Shown here one piece after another: positions 1-7,669 of a DNA stretch of 34,288 nucleotides. Position 1 is the stretch's first letter. Each line of letters opens with the position of its first letter. A program made the translations under genes and the position numbers. The DNA comes from JBGTCD01 sp041749015 (GTDB lineage Bacteria; Bacteroidota; Bacteroidia; Cytophagales; Cyclobacteriaceae), in contig JBGTCD010000044.1 in assembly GCA_041749015.1 (NCBI GenBank), positions 1-34,288 on the forward strand, in the 5' to 3' direction. The notes beneath the pieces were generated by a model. It was not told the origin of the DNA, searched no databases, and saw only the letters and a program-made list of their open reading frames with translations.

Positions 1-335
1 TCGGAACTTGGTCAAATCAAGGTTAAAACCTAGATCCTTAATTCTTTCTGTTTTAAAAGTTTTATCGCCTGTACCCTGATTAAAAAGATAAGGGTTCTCC
101 TTCTGATCCATCCTCTGGTAGGAGTTAAAAGAAAGGCCAAATGGATAGTAATCATCCACTTGGATCACAGGGCTCATGGTATGGGTCACCATAAAGTCAT
201 CCCCTCCTTGGCGGGTAAAGAAGTACACTTCCACAGGTGTGTCATTTTCGCCTGCCTTTGCTTTGCTCCGGCAGGTAAATTGTTAAGGTAAATATACAAA
301 AAACCGGGAGTATTGACCGCCCAGAGGGCTGAGAA
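1..335 (-). pseudogene. RHS/YD-repeat protein remnant (partial, frameshifted)
   Basis: On the minus strand the stretch from about 245 to 1 reads VEVYFFTRQGGDDFMVTHT, then VIQVDDYYPFGLSFNSYQR. This matches the conserved end of the core of Bacteroidota RHS/YD-repeat proteins (normally large cell-surface or secreted toxin-delivery proteins). The part upstream of it, NTPGFLYIYLNN (about 314-279), belongs to the same conserved block but lies in another frame. The frame change falls exactly at a short palindromic insertion at 251-279. The reading frame is open to the left edge, so the C-terminus lies outside the window. No start codon or N-terminal part is present: the sequence is joined to a hemE fragment at about 378-411. 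I read this as a dead remnant. Family assignment is by motif recognition only. Confidence 0.7.
251..275. repeat. Short palindromic insertion element
   Basis: CCTGCC at 251-256 and GGCAGG at 270-275 form an imperfect inverted repeat; 8 of the 11 outer positions pair. It sits inside the RHS remnant. If about 29 nt (251-279) are removed, the two RHS frames rejoin as YLNN followed by ENDTPVEVYF. Twenty-nine is not a multiple of three, so the insertion explains the frameshift. Palindromes of this CCTGCC...GGCAGG kind are, from memory, dispersed in Bacteroidota genomes; I see only one copy here. Confidence 0.6.
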
Positions 336-377
336 ATATGGGTCACTCGGGGAAACCTGACTGACTGGGTGGGGGGT

Positions 378-403
378 CATGGTTCGTGGGGACACGAACC
401 ATG
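378..403. repeat. Perfect 11-bp inverted repeat at the hemE/RHS junction
   Basis: CATGGTTCGTG (378-388) and CACGAACCATG (393-403) are exact inverted repeats separated by the 4 nt GGGA. The palindrome lies directly at the point where hemE homology stops (411) and before RHS homology begins (about 335). It has no T-run, so it does not look like a terminator. A small palindromic repeat that served as a recombination or insertion point is the simplest reading. Confidence 0.65.
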
Positions 404-410
404 GCAATAG

Positions 411-563
411 GGTTTTTACCAGCTCAATAAATCCACTGAGGCTGGCCCTTACAGCACGGTATTCCGGCAGGATTCTTCCGGCCTGCCGCATGATCCATAC
501 GGGTGTTCTTTCGGTTTTTTCTCCACGAGCGGTTCGGAGCAAGATGTCGTTTTTCAAATTCAT
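411..563 (-). pseudogene. hemE: hemE 5' fragment (uroporphyrinogen decarboxylase, 51 codons)
   Basis: The first 51 residues (MNLKNDILLRTARGEKTERT, then PVWIMRQAGRILPEYRAVRA, ending FIELVKT) match the N-terminus of HemE, including the RQAGR substrate-binding motif. HemE converts uroporphyrinogen III to coproporphyrinogen III and is normally about 340 residues. Here homology stops at 411, where PELAAEVT-like sequence would be expected. The frame stays open to 186 but encodes unrelated sequence and part of the RHS remnant. The fragment lacks most of the active site and cannot be a functional enzyme. An intact hemE is probably elsewhere in the genome; a contig misassembly at the palindrome is the main alternative. 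Confidence 0.75.
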
Positions 564-863
564 CCCGCAAAGATAACCCTGTTTTTTCTTCAGAAAAATT
601 TTTATTCAATCCCTCCTGCTTAGGGTCCTTTTATGTTTCCTATAAAATAAAGTTAATATTTTGATAGATAGACATAAAAATGATTCAATAAAAAGACCAA
701 GAATCAGCCGACAATCATTTCCGACCCTTCTTAGCGTCGGCCACCCATTGCACGCTCTGTTCAAGGGACGGAGTTGCTTAACCTGATCCCCAAAATTAAT
801 CGTTTAGATAACCATCAGCTTAATTTAAGTAACTTTATGGAAATGTTTGGATAATCAAATTAT
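564..863. other. Intergenic stretch between hemE fragment and copper island
   Basis: I see no convincing gene in these 300 bases. An inverted repeat GCCGAC (707-712) / GTCGGC (736-741) has a 23-nt loop. A TAACTTTA box at 830-837 is one base from the Bacteroidota -7 consensus TAnnTTTG and could serve the downstream ATPase gene, but no matching -33 element is clear. On the minus strand a short open stretch ends VQWVADAKKGRK with a stop at 717-715. It looks like the tail of a protein, but I cannot name the family. Confidence 0.4.
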
Positions 864-2885
864 ATGGAGCAAACACATAACCATCATCCCGAAGGCCAAC
901 AATCGCATGACCACCATGCCAATCATGGTGAAGGTGGACACGACAAACATGTAGGACATAATGTTTCAGATTTTTGGAAGCGGTTTATTATCTGTTCCAT
1001 AGTTTCTATTCCTGTGCTTGCCTTGTCTCCGATGATACAACAGTGGTTGGGGTTTGAATTAGCTTTTGCAGGTGACAAATATGTTTTAGCTGTTCTCTCC
1101 ACATTCATTTTCTTTTATGGCGGGTATCCATTTCTCAAAGGACTTTATGACGAAGTAAAAGACAAAGCTATTGGGATGATGACATTGATTGGTGTTGCTA
1201 TTACAGTAGCATGGGCATACAGTGTTGCTATCACTTTCGGTTTGCCTGGTATGGACTTTTATTGGGAAATGGCAACTCTGATAGACATTATGCTCATAGG
1301 GCATTACTTTGAAATGAAGTCGGTCATGGGTGCATCCCGCTCATTGGAATTGCTAGTGAAAATGATGCCTTCAACTGCCCATCATTTAACAAACGGGCAT
1401 ATTCATGACATACCGGTTAGCGAATTAAAAATTGGAGATTTGGTAATGGTGAAGCCGGGCGAAAAAGTTCCTGTGGACGGCATAGTAACAGAAGGAGAAA
1501 GTTATGTAGATGAAAGTATGCTTACTGGGGAGAGTAAACCGGTAAAAAAAGCTATAGACAACAATGTAATTGGAGGAGCAATAAATGGTAATGGTTCCTT
1601 GACTATTAAAGTTGTAAGCACTGGAAAAGACAGTTACCTGAACAAGGTGGTGAAACTGGTAGAAGACGCTCAAAAAATAAAATCTAAAACTCAAAATTTT
1701 GCCGACCGTGCCGCAAAGATTTTAACTTTTGTTGCTTTAGGTGGCGGACTAATCACACTTGTTGTTTGGTTGCTCCTGGGTTTTTCTTTTGTATTCGCAT
1801 TAGAAAGGATGGTTACTGTCATGGTTATTTCCTGTCCTCACGCTTTGGGCTTAGCCGTTCCCTTGGTTGTGGCAATTTCAACTTCTATTTCTGCACAAAG
1901 AGGTTTGCTCATTCGCAACAGAACAGCTTTTGAAAATGCACGATTGATTACTACAATTATTTTTGACAAAACCGGAACGTTAACAAAAGGTTCGCATGAA
2001 TTGCAGGATGTAAAAGTGCTGAGTAAAAATTTTGATGAAAAGGAATTGCTTCGTTTAGCATCAGGTATCGAACAACACTCGGAACATTATATCGCAACCG
2101 GTTTGATGCGAAAAGTAAAAGAACTGAACATTTCAATTCCAAAATCAGAAAATTTCAATTACATGCCCGGAAAGGGATTGGAAGGAAATGTGGAAGGAAA
2201 AGAAATAAAAGTAGTAGGCCCAAATTACTTGAAAGAACAAAATATTGACATCACTGAAACAACGGATGAATTTACAGGCACGGTTGTATATATTTTAATA
2301 AACAATGAAGTAGTCGGATACTTTACTTTTTCCGACCAAATTAGGGAGAGCTCCTTTGAAGCTATTCAAATACTTAAGGAAGCAGGAATAAAAAACTTAC
2401 TACTCACAGGCGACAATGAAAAAGTGGCTAAAATGGTAAGCGATGAATTGAAAATGGATGGTTTTTTAGCCAATGTATTGCCGCATGATAAATTAGAGAA
2501 AGTAAAAGAGCTTCAGGAAAAAGGAGAAAACATAGCCATGACAGGCGATGGCGTAAACGATGCTCCTGCCCTTGCACAGGCGGATGTGGGAATTGCAGTT
2601 GGTTCAGGCACGGATGTAGCAGCCGAAACAGCGGACATTATTTTGGTCAATTCAGATCCGAAAGATATTGCAAACTTGATTTTGTTTGGTAAAGCTACCT
2701 ATGACAAAATGATACAAAACCTTTGGTGGGCTGCGGGCTACAACATTCTAGCCATTCCACTGGCAGCAGGTGTTTTGTATCAATGGAACATTATGCTTAG
2801 TCCGGCTGTGGGGGCTGTGCTTATGAGTTTAAGTACCATTGTAGTAGCGATAAACGCACAACTACTCAAAAGGAAAATATCATAA
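864..2885 (+). CDS. copB: Copper-type P1B-3 ATPase (CPH motif)
   Basis: This is a 673-residue heavy-metal-exporting P-type ATPase of the inner membrane, most likely pumping Cu+/Ag+ (or Cu2+) from the cytoplasm. The His-rich N-terminus (about residues 1-32, many HH and GH pairs, no CxxC domain) and the CPH metal site in the sixth membrane helix (324-326) place it in the P1B-3/CopB group rather than the CPC CopA group. Catalytic motifs are present: TGES 221-224, DKTGT with phosphorylated D368, and GDGVND from 561. The normally conserved HP pair of the nucleotide-binding domain reads H408-Y409 (SEHYIATG). It is the first gene of the island, 31 bp ahead of the lipoprotein gene. The metal is inferred from family and neighbours. 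Confidence 0.93.
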   Translation: MEQTHNHHPEGQQSHDHHANHGEGGHDKHVGHNVSDFWKRFIICSIVSIPVLALSPMIQQWLGFELAFAGDKYVLAVLSTFIFFYGGYPFLKGLYDEVKDKAIGMMTLIGVAITVAWAYSVAITFGLPGMDFYWEMATLIDIMLIGHYFEMKSVMGASRSLELLVKMMPSTAHHLTNGHIHDIPVSELKIGDLVMVKPGEKVPVDGIVTEGESYVDESMLTGESKPVKKAIDNNVIGGAINGNGSLTIKVVSTGKDSYLNKVVKLVEDAQKIKSKTQNFADRAAKILTFVALGGGLITLVVWLLLGFSFVFALERMVTVMVISCPHALGLAVPLVVAISTSISAQRGLLIRNRTAFENARLITTIIFDKTGTLTKGSHELQDVKVLSKNFDEKELLRLASGIEQHSEHYIATGLMRKVKELNISIPKSENFNYMPGKGLEGNVEGKEIKVVGPNYLKEQNIDITETTDEFTGTVVYILINNEVVGYFTFSDQIRESSFEAIQILKEAGIKNLLLTGDNEKVAKMVSDELKMDGFLANVLPHDKLEKVKELQEKGENIAMTGDGVNDAPALAQADVGIAVGSGTDVAAETADIILVNSDPKDIANLILFGKATYDKMIQNLWWAAGYNILAIPLAAGVLYQWNIMLSPAVGAVLMSLSTIVVAINAQLLKRKIS

Positions 2886-2901
2886 ATGCATATTTACAAT
2901 T

Positions 2902-2933
2902 AAAAAACAAATCATTATGAAAAAACAAATCAT
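2902..2933 (+). repeat. 14-bp direct repeat spanning the lipoprotein start codon
   Basis: AAAAAACAAATCAT occurs at 2902-2915 and again at 2920-2933, an 18-bp period that brackets the ATG at 2917. It looks like a small tandem duplication that made the leader out of the first codons (or the reverse). No clear Shine-Dalgarno sequence remains. Confidence 0.7.
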
Positions 2934-3627
2934 CACAGTATCAATCTTTTTTGCGGCAGCCTTATTTTTAGCTTCCTGCGGAAATAGTGGCAATGAAAAA
3001 GCAAAAGAAAACACCCCTGAAGAAGTTAAAACAGCAATGTATCAATGCCCGATGAAATGCGAAGGCGAAAAAATGTATGAAGCTCAGGGCACTTGTCCGG
3101 TTTGCAAAATGGATTTGGAACTTGTCTCCGGTGAGACTCAGCAAAACACAAAAGCCAATGACACTAAATCCAAAAGCCCACGCACATCCGCAATGGCGAT
3201 GTTAGGCAATAATCACGTACATATAGATTATGGTTCACCAAGCGTTAGGGGCCGGGTAATTTGGAATGGACTGGTGGCCTACGGTCAGGTATGGGCAACG
3301 GGCGCTCATAAAGCAACCTGGATTGAATTTTCTCAAGACGTGCGAATCAACAATCAAACCATTGAAAAGGGCAGATATGGCTTTTTTACTATTCCCGACA
3401 AGGAAGAATGGACAGTTATTTTAAATAAAGTCTGGGATATGCACATGGCCGATGACTATACATCCGAAAATGATGTCATCCGATTAAGTGTTAAACCCAT
3501 AAAAACTGATTCGCTGACGGAAGCCCTTACATACGATGTAAAAATGCTGAGCAATGAAAAAGGGCAGGTGCGTATGTCTTGGGAATATTTGATGGTGATG
3601 TTTGAATTTGAGAACGCAGGCCTATAA
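2917..3627 (+). CDS. Lipoprotein with heavy-metal-binding motif and DUF2911 domain
   Basis: A 236-residue protein with a lipoprotein signal peptide (LFLASC, lipidated Cys21). Residues about 42-68 form a YHS-like heavy-metal-binding motif (C44-P-M46 ... C60-P-V-C63-K-M65). Residues about 86-230 match DUF2911, a domain of unknown function common in Bacteroidota. The Cys/Met set suggests a periplasmic Cu+/Ag+ buffer or chaperone that hands metal to the Cus pump; that is inference. It lies between the ATPase and cusA, in one direction. The start is fixed by the signal peptide. A 14-base stretch just before the ATG (2902-2915) is repeated exactly inside the first codons (2920-2933). Confidence 0.88.
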   Translation: MKKQIITVSIFFAAALFLASCGNSGNEKAKENTPEEVKTAMYQCPMKCEGEKMYEAQGTCPVCKMDLELVSGETQQNTKANDTKSKSPRTSAMAMLGNNHVHIDYGSPSVRGRVIWNGLVAYGQVWATGAHKATWIEFSQDVRINNQTIEKGRYGFFTIPDKEEWTVILNKVWDMHMADDYTSENDVIRLSVKPIKTDSLTEALTYDVKMLSNEKGQVRMSWEYLMVMFEFENAGL

Positions 3628-3630
3628 AAA

Positions 3631-3875
3631 GTGTCACAGAATAAATACATACCCGCCCCTGGCTACGATTTTTTAAGTGAGTATTATAAGCCATTGATGG
3701 GTGAAAGTATTTTGGTGTTTCATCAACTGGATGGTTTCAAAACCACCAATCACAATGTAAAAGGATGATGCCAAATTTTATTACTGATGCAGGATTTCAA
3801 AATGTTTCCGAAGTGGATTTCATCAATACCAAAATCGGGACATATAGTCTCTACATAGCAAATAAAGAAAAATGA
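3631..3875 (+). pseudogene. SAM-dependent methyltransferase remnant (internal deletion plus frameshift)
   Basis: From a GTG at 3631 the reading gives SQNKYIPAPGYDFLSEYYK, then ILVFHQLDGFKTTNHNVKG and a TGA at 3766. In the next frame, from 3768, it continues MPNFITDAGFQNVSEVDF and INTKIGTYSLYIANKEK, ending at 3873-3875. Both ends resemble a class I SAM-dependent methyltransferase seen with Bacteroidota metal genes, but the central SAM-binding part is missing. The frame break fits loss of a single T in a GGATTGATG context. About 82 codons remain of a family usually near 200. The old stop TGA overlaps the cusA ATG (ATGA), so the gene was once translationally coupled to cusA. Family call is from motif memory. 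Confidence 0.7.
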
Positions 3876-6800
3876 TATTAAATGCTATCATAAAATTTTT
3901 CCTTGAAAACAAACTCGTTACCGCCCTGCTTCTGGTATTGTTTGTGGGTTGGGGCATTGTAACAGCACCATTCAATTGGGATGTGGATTTCCTTCCAAGA
4001 GACCCTGTCCCAGTTGATGCTATTCCTGATATTGGAGAAAATCAGCAAATTGTTTTTACAGAATGGATGGGGAGAAGTCCGCAGGATGTAGAAGACCAAA
4101 TCACCTATCCCCTTACAACTGCATTATTAGGTTTACCTGCAGTAACTTCTGTGCGAAGCACTTCAATGTTCGGACTTTCTTTCATCGCTATTATTTTTGA
4201 TGAGGATGTAGAATATTATTGGAGCAGAACAAGAGTGCTAGAAAAACTAAATTCACTTTCTGCCGATATGCTTCCCGAAGGCGTTTCGCCAACTTTGGGA
4301 CCTGATGCCACTGCATTGGGGCAGGTGTTTTGGTTCACTTTGGAAGGAAGAGACGAAAAAGGAAAACCTGCAGGGGGGTGGGATCCTCACGAACTCAGAA
4401 CCATTCAGGACTATTATGTACGGTATGCCCTTACTTCTGCCGAAGGCGTATCGGAAGTAGCATCTATTGGCGGATTTGTCAAGGAATATCAGGTTGATCT
4501 TGACCCCGTGGCAATGAAAGCCCACAATGTGAGTATGATGATGGTTATGGAAGCCATCAGAAACAGCAACCTCGACATAGGTGCCAACACTGTTGAAATG
4601 AACCTGGTTGAATACTATGTGCGTGGATTGGGCTATGTGAAAAACCTTCAAGATATAGAGCAAGCGGTTGTAAAGGTTACAGACAATATCCCAATTCGTA
4701 TCCGAGATATTGCCAAAGTGAATATCGGACCTGCTCCGCGTGGACACAGTGGTTTCTTGGATAAAGGCGGTGTGGAAGCCGTGGGAGGAGTGGTGATTGC
4801 TCGATATGGCGACAATCCCTTGAAAACCATTCAGAAAGTCAAAGACAAAATCAATGAAATAAGTCCGGGGCTTCCCTCCAAAACGCTTGAAGATGGTACT
4901 GTTTCAAAAGTTACCATTGTGCCATTTTACGACAGAACCGAATTGATTTATGAAACCCTCGGCACGCTCAATGAAGCCATCAGTCTGCAAATTCTGATTA
5001 CCATTATTGTCATCATCATTATGGTGTTTCATTTAAGAGCTTCCCTTATGATTTCCGCTTTGCTACCGCTTGCCGTTCTGATGTGCTTTATCATGATGAA
5101 ATACCTGAATGTGGATGCCAATATAGTGGCACTTTCCGGTATTGCCATTGCAATAGGAACAATGGTGGATTTAGGTATCATTCTCAGTGAAAATATTCTC
5201 CGACACACCGAAGAAGCACCACCTGAGCAACCGCTGATTACAACTATTTACAACGCCTCCGCCGAGGTATCATCTGCTATTCTTACGGCTGTTACTACCA
5301 CAATTGTAAGTTTTCTCCCCGTATTTACTTTACAAGCTGCCGAAGGAAAGCTTTTTGGGCCTTTAGCTTACACCAAAACGTTTGCATTGGTAGCGGCATT
5401 AATCATAACACTGTTTATGTTGCCCGCTTTCGCTCATTGGTTGTTCTCTTTAAAAACCTCCCGAAAGTTTTATCGTGTAGCATTGAATTTTATTTTATTG
5501 ATTGCAGGAATTACCATTCTATGGTGGTCTGTTTGGGCTGGTGTGGTGCTTATTCTTTTAGGTGTAAATAACATCATTGGATATCTAGCCGAACAAAATA
5601 AGTTTTCTTCTGCTAAAGTCAATAATTTTTTCAATCGACACCAAAATACGATAACCATTGCGATTGTTACTATTGCGGTTTCGTGGTTATTGGCTCAGGA
5701 ATGGATGCCTTTAGGTGTTGCCAATAGTCTGCTATTTAATTTTCTCTTTATAGCTTTAATTATCGGAGTGGTATTGGGTGGGTTTAAATTATTCATCAAG
5801 AATTACCCAACTATTTTGAATTGGTGTTTGGAGCATAAAAAAACTTTCCTGGTTTTTCCTGTACTTATCATTCTGCTTGGTGTCAATATCTGGTTAGGCT
5901 TTGATAAGGTTTTTGGGTTTATCCCAAAAATGAGCGAAAAAGCAGGATGGAATATCCGCACCACTCCGGCTTGGAGTTCCTTATCACATACATTCCAGGG
6001 ATTAGAGAAAGAATTTATGCCTGCTTTGGACGAAGGCTCATTTCTGTTGATGCCTACATCAATGCCTCATTCAGGTGTTGAAGCCAATATGAAATATGTG
6101 CAGCAGTTGGATATGCGGGTACAGGCTATCCCTGAAGTAGAAATGGTAGTTGGAAAAGCCGGAAGAGTAGAAAGTGCTTTAGACCCAGCCCCGGTCTCAA
6201 TGTTTGAAAATATCATCCTATACAAAACAGAATACATCAATGATGAAAATGGCTATCCAAAACGGTTTAAAGTTGATAAAGAAGACAATTTTCTAAAAGG
6301 TGATAACGGTGAACTTATTCCCGACAAAAACGGACAATACTTCCGTCAGTGGAGAGACCACATAATAACCCCTGATGATATTTGGAACGAAATTGTAAAT
6401 GCAACCAACGACATTCCGGGTGTAACGTCAGCACCTAAATTGCAACCCATTGAAACCCGTTTAGTAATGCTTCAAACAGGAATGCGGGCACCAATGGGAT
6501 TAAAAGTGTTTGGACCTGATTTGAAAAGCATTGAAGAATTCAGCCTAAAAATTGAACAGTTGCTAAAAGAAGTTCCTTCTGTGAAACCCGAAGCAGTTTT
6601 TGCTGACCGAAGTTTAGGGAAGCCCTATCTGGAAATTGAAATTGACCGAGTCGCCATTGCTCGTTATGGATTAAATATAGCGGATGTTCAAATGTATTTG
6701 GAAGTGGCTTTAGGTGGAATGCCTTTAACCACCACCGTGGAAGGACGAGAACGCTTTAACATCCGTGCTAGATATGCAAGAGAATGGCGGGACAATCCCG

Positions 6801-7669
6801 AAGTGATGAAAAAGGTTTTAATTCCCACGCCCACAGGACAACAAATCCCATTAGGTGAATTGGCTGTAATTGAATATCGCCCCGGTCCAATGATGATTAG
6901 GGGTGAAAACACCTTTTTGGTAGGTTATGTACTGTTAGACAAAAAAGATGGTTTTTCGGAAGTGACTGTTGTAGAAGATGCCGACAATTTCCTGAAGGAA
7001 AAAATCGCATCGGGAGAATTGAAAGTGCCATCAGGAGTTAGTTATCAATTTTCGGGAAGCTATGAAAATCAGGTAAGGGCTGAAAAACGATTGGCTATTG
7101 TAGTGCCTTTAGTGCTTGCCCTAATCTTCCTCATACTATATTTTCAGTTTCGCTCCACCACTACTTCCTTGATGATATTTTCAGCTATTGCATTAGCATT
7201 TGCTGGCGGTTTCTTGATGCTGTGGTTGTATAGCGAAACCTGGTTTATGAATTTCTCCCTTTTTGGAACCGATATGCGGGAGTTGTTCCAAATGAAAACC
7301 TATAACCTAAGTGTAGCGGTTTGGGTTGGCTTTATTGCCTTATTCGGAATTGCTACTGATGATGGCGTGGTTATTTCCACCTACCTGATGCAAAGCTTCA
7401 AAAAACATAAACCCGAAAACATTGGTGAAGTAAGAAGTGCTGTATTGGAAGCCGGAATGAAAAGAGTAAGACCTTGTTTAATGACTACAGCCACCACGTT
7501 GTTAGCTTTATTACCTATTCTAACCTCAACAGGTCGTGGAGCAGATATAATGATACCAATGGCAATACCTGCTTTTGGCGGTATGGCGGTTGCATTGATT
7601 ACCTTGTTTGTAGTGCCTGTGTTGTATTCTGCTCGGGAAGAATATTTAATCAAAAGAGATTCAAAATGA
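3872..7669 (+). CDS. cusA: CusA-type heavy-metal RND efflux pump (Cu+/Ag+)
   Basis: A 1265-residue inner-membrane RND transporter that drives Cu+/Ag+ export with the proton gradient. The three methionines of the E. coli CusA metal site have clear counterparts: M727 (LLMPTSMP), M777 (PVSMFEN) and M866 (VMLQTGM). Charged transmembrane residues include D433 (GTMVDLGIILSEN) and D1163/D1164. It is about 220 residues longer than E. coli CusA. The extra sequence includes several hydrophobic segments around residues 536-640, before the usual TM7 (about 656), and a roughly 40-residue hydrophilic insertion between M777 and M866. Its ATG overlaps the stop of the methyltransferase remnant, and its stop overlaps the cusC ATG (ATGA). 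Confidence 0.95.
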   Translation: MILNAIIKFFLENKLVTALLLVLFVGWGIVTAPFNWDVDFLPRDPVPVDAIPDIGENQQIVFTEWMGRSPQDVEDQITYPLTTALLGLPAVTSVRSTSMFGLSFIAIIFDEDVEYYWSRTRVLEKLNSLSADMLPEGVSPTLGPDATALGQVFWFTLEGRDEKGKPAGGWDPHELRTIQDYYVRYALTSAEGVSEVASIGGFVKEYQVDLDPVAMKAHNVSMMMVMEAIRNSNLDIGANTVEMNLVEYYVRGLGYVKNLQDIEQAVVKVTDNIPIRIRDIAKVNIGPAPRGHSGFLDKGGVEAVGGVVIARYGDNPLKTIQKVKDKINEISPGLPSKTLEDGTVSKVTIVPFYDRTELIYETLGTLNEAISLQILITIIVIIIMVFHLRASLMISALLPLAVLMCFIMMKYLNVDANIVALSGIAIAIGTMVDLGIILSENILRHTEEAPPEQPLITTIYNASAEVSSAILTAVTTTIVSFLPVFTLQAAEGKLFGPLAYTKTFALVAALIITLFMLPAFAHWLFSLKTSRKFYRVALNFILLIAGITILWWSVWAGVVLILLGVNNIIGYLAEQNKFSSAKVNNFFNRHQNTITIAIVTIAVSWLLAQEWMPLGVANSLLFNFLFIALIIGVVLGGFKLFIKNYPTILNWCLEHKKTFLVFPVLIILLGVNIWLGFDKVFGFIPKMSEKAGWNIRTTPAWSSLSHTFQGLEKEFMPALDEGSFLLMPTSMPHSGVEANMKYVQQLDMRVQAIPEVEMVVGKAGRVESALDPAPVSMFENIILYKTEYINDENGYPKRFKVDKEDNFLKGDNGELIPDKNGQYFRQWRDHIITPDDIWNEIVNATNDIPGVTSAPKLQPIETRLVMLQTGMRAPMGLKVFGPDLKSIEEFSLKIEQLLKEVPSVKPEAVFADRSLGKPYLEIEIDRVAIARYGLNIADVQMYLEVALGGMPLTTTVEGRERFNIRARYAREWRDNPEVMKKVLIPTPTGQQIPLGELAVIEYRPGPMMIRGENTFLVGYVLLDKKDGFSEVTVVEDADNFLKEKIASGELKVPSGVSYQFSGSYENQVRAEKRLAIVVPLVLALIFLILYFQFRSTTTSLMIFSAIALAFAGGFLMLWLYSETWFMNFSLFGTDMRELFQMKTYNLSVAVWVGFIALFGIATDDGVVISTYLMQSFKKHKPENIGEVRSAVLEAGMKRVRPCLMTTATTLLALLPILTSTGRGADIMIPMAIPAFGGMAVALITLFVVPVLYSAREEYLIKRDSK

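Noticed and set aside
186..410. Single open frame running from hemE into 186 as one novel gene
   Set aside because: The frame is an accidental fusion: hemE residues stop at 411 and the rest is palindrome sequence plus RHS sequence, partly out of frame.
709..775. Minus-strand tail of a protein ending VQWVADAKKGRK
   Set aside because: Only about 20 codons without a recognisable family or start; noted in the intergenic entry but not called as a gene.
7474..7665. Longer start for the cusC gene
   Set aside because: The upstream extension is entirely inside cusA in another frame; the ATG at 7666 gives a signal peptide and an ATGA overlap with cusA.
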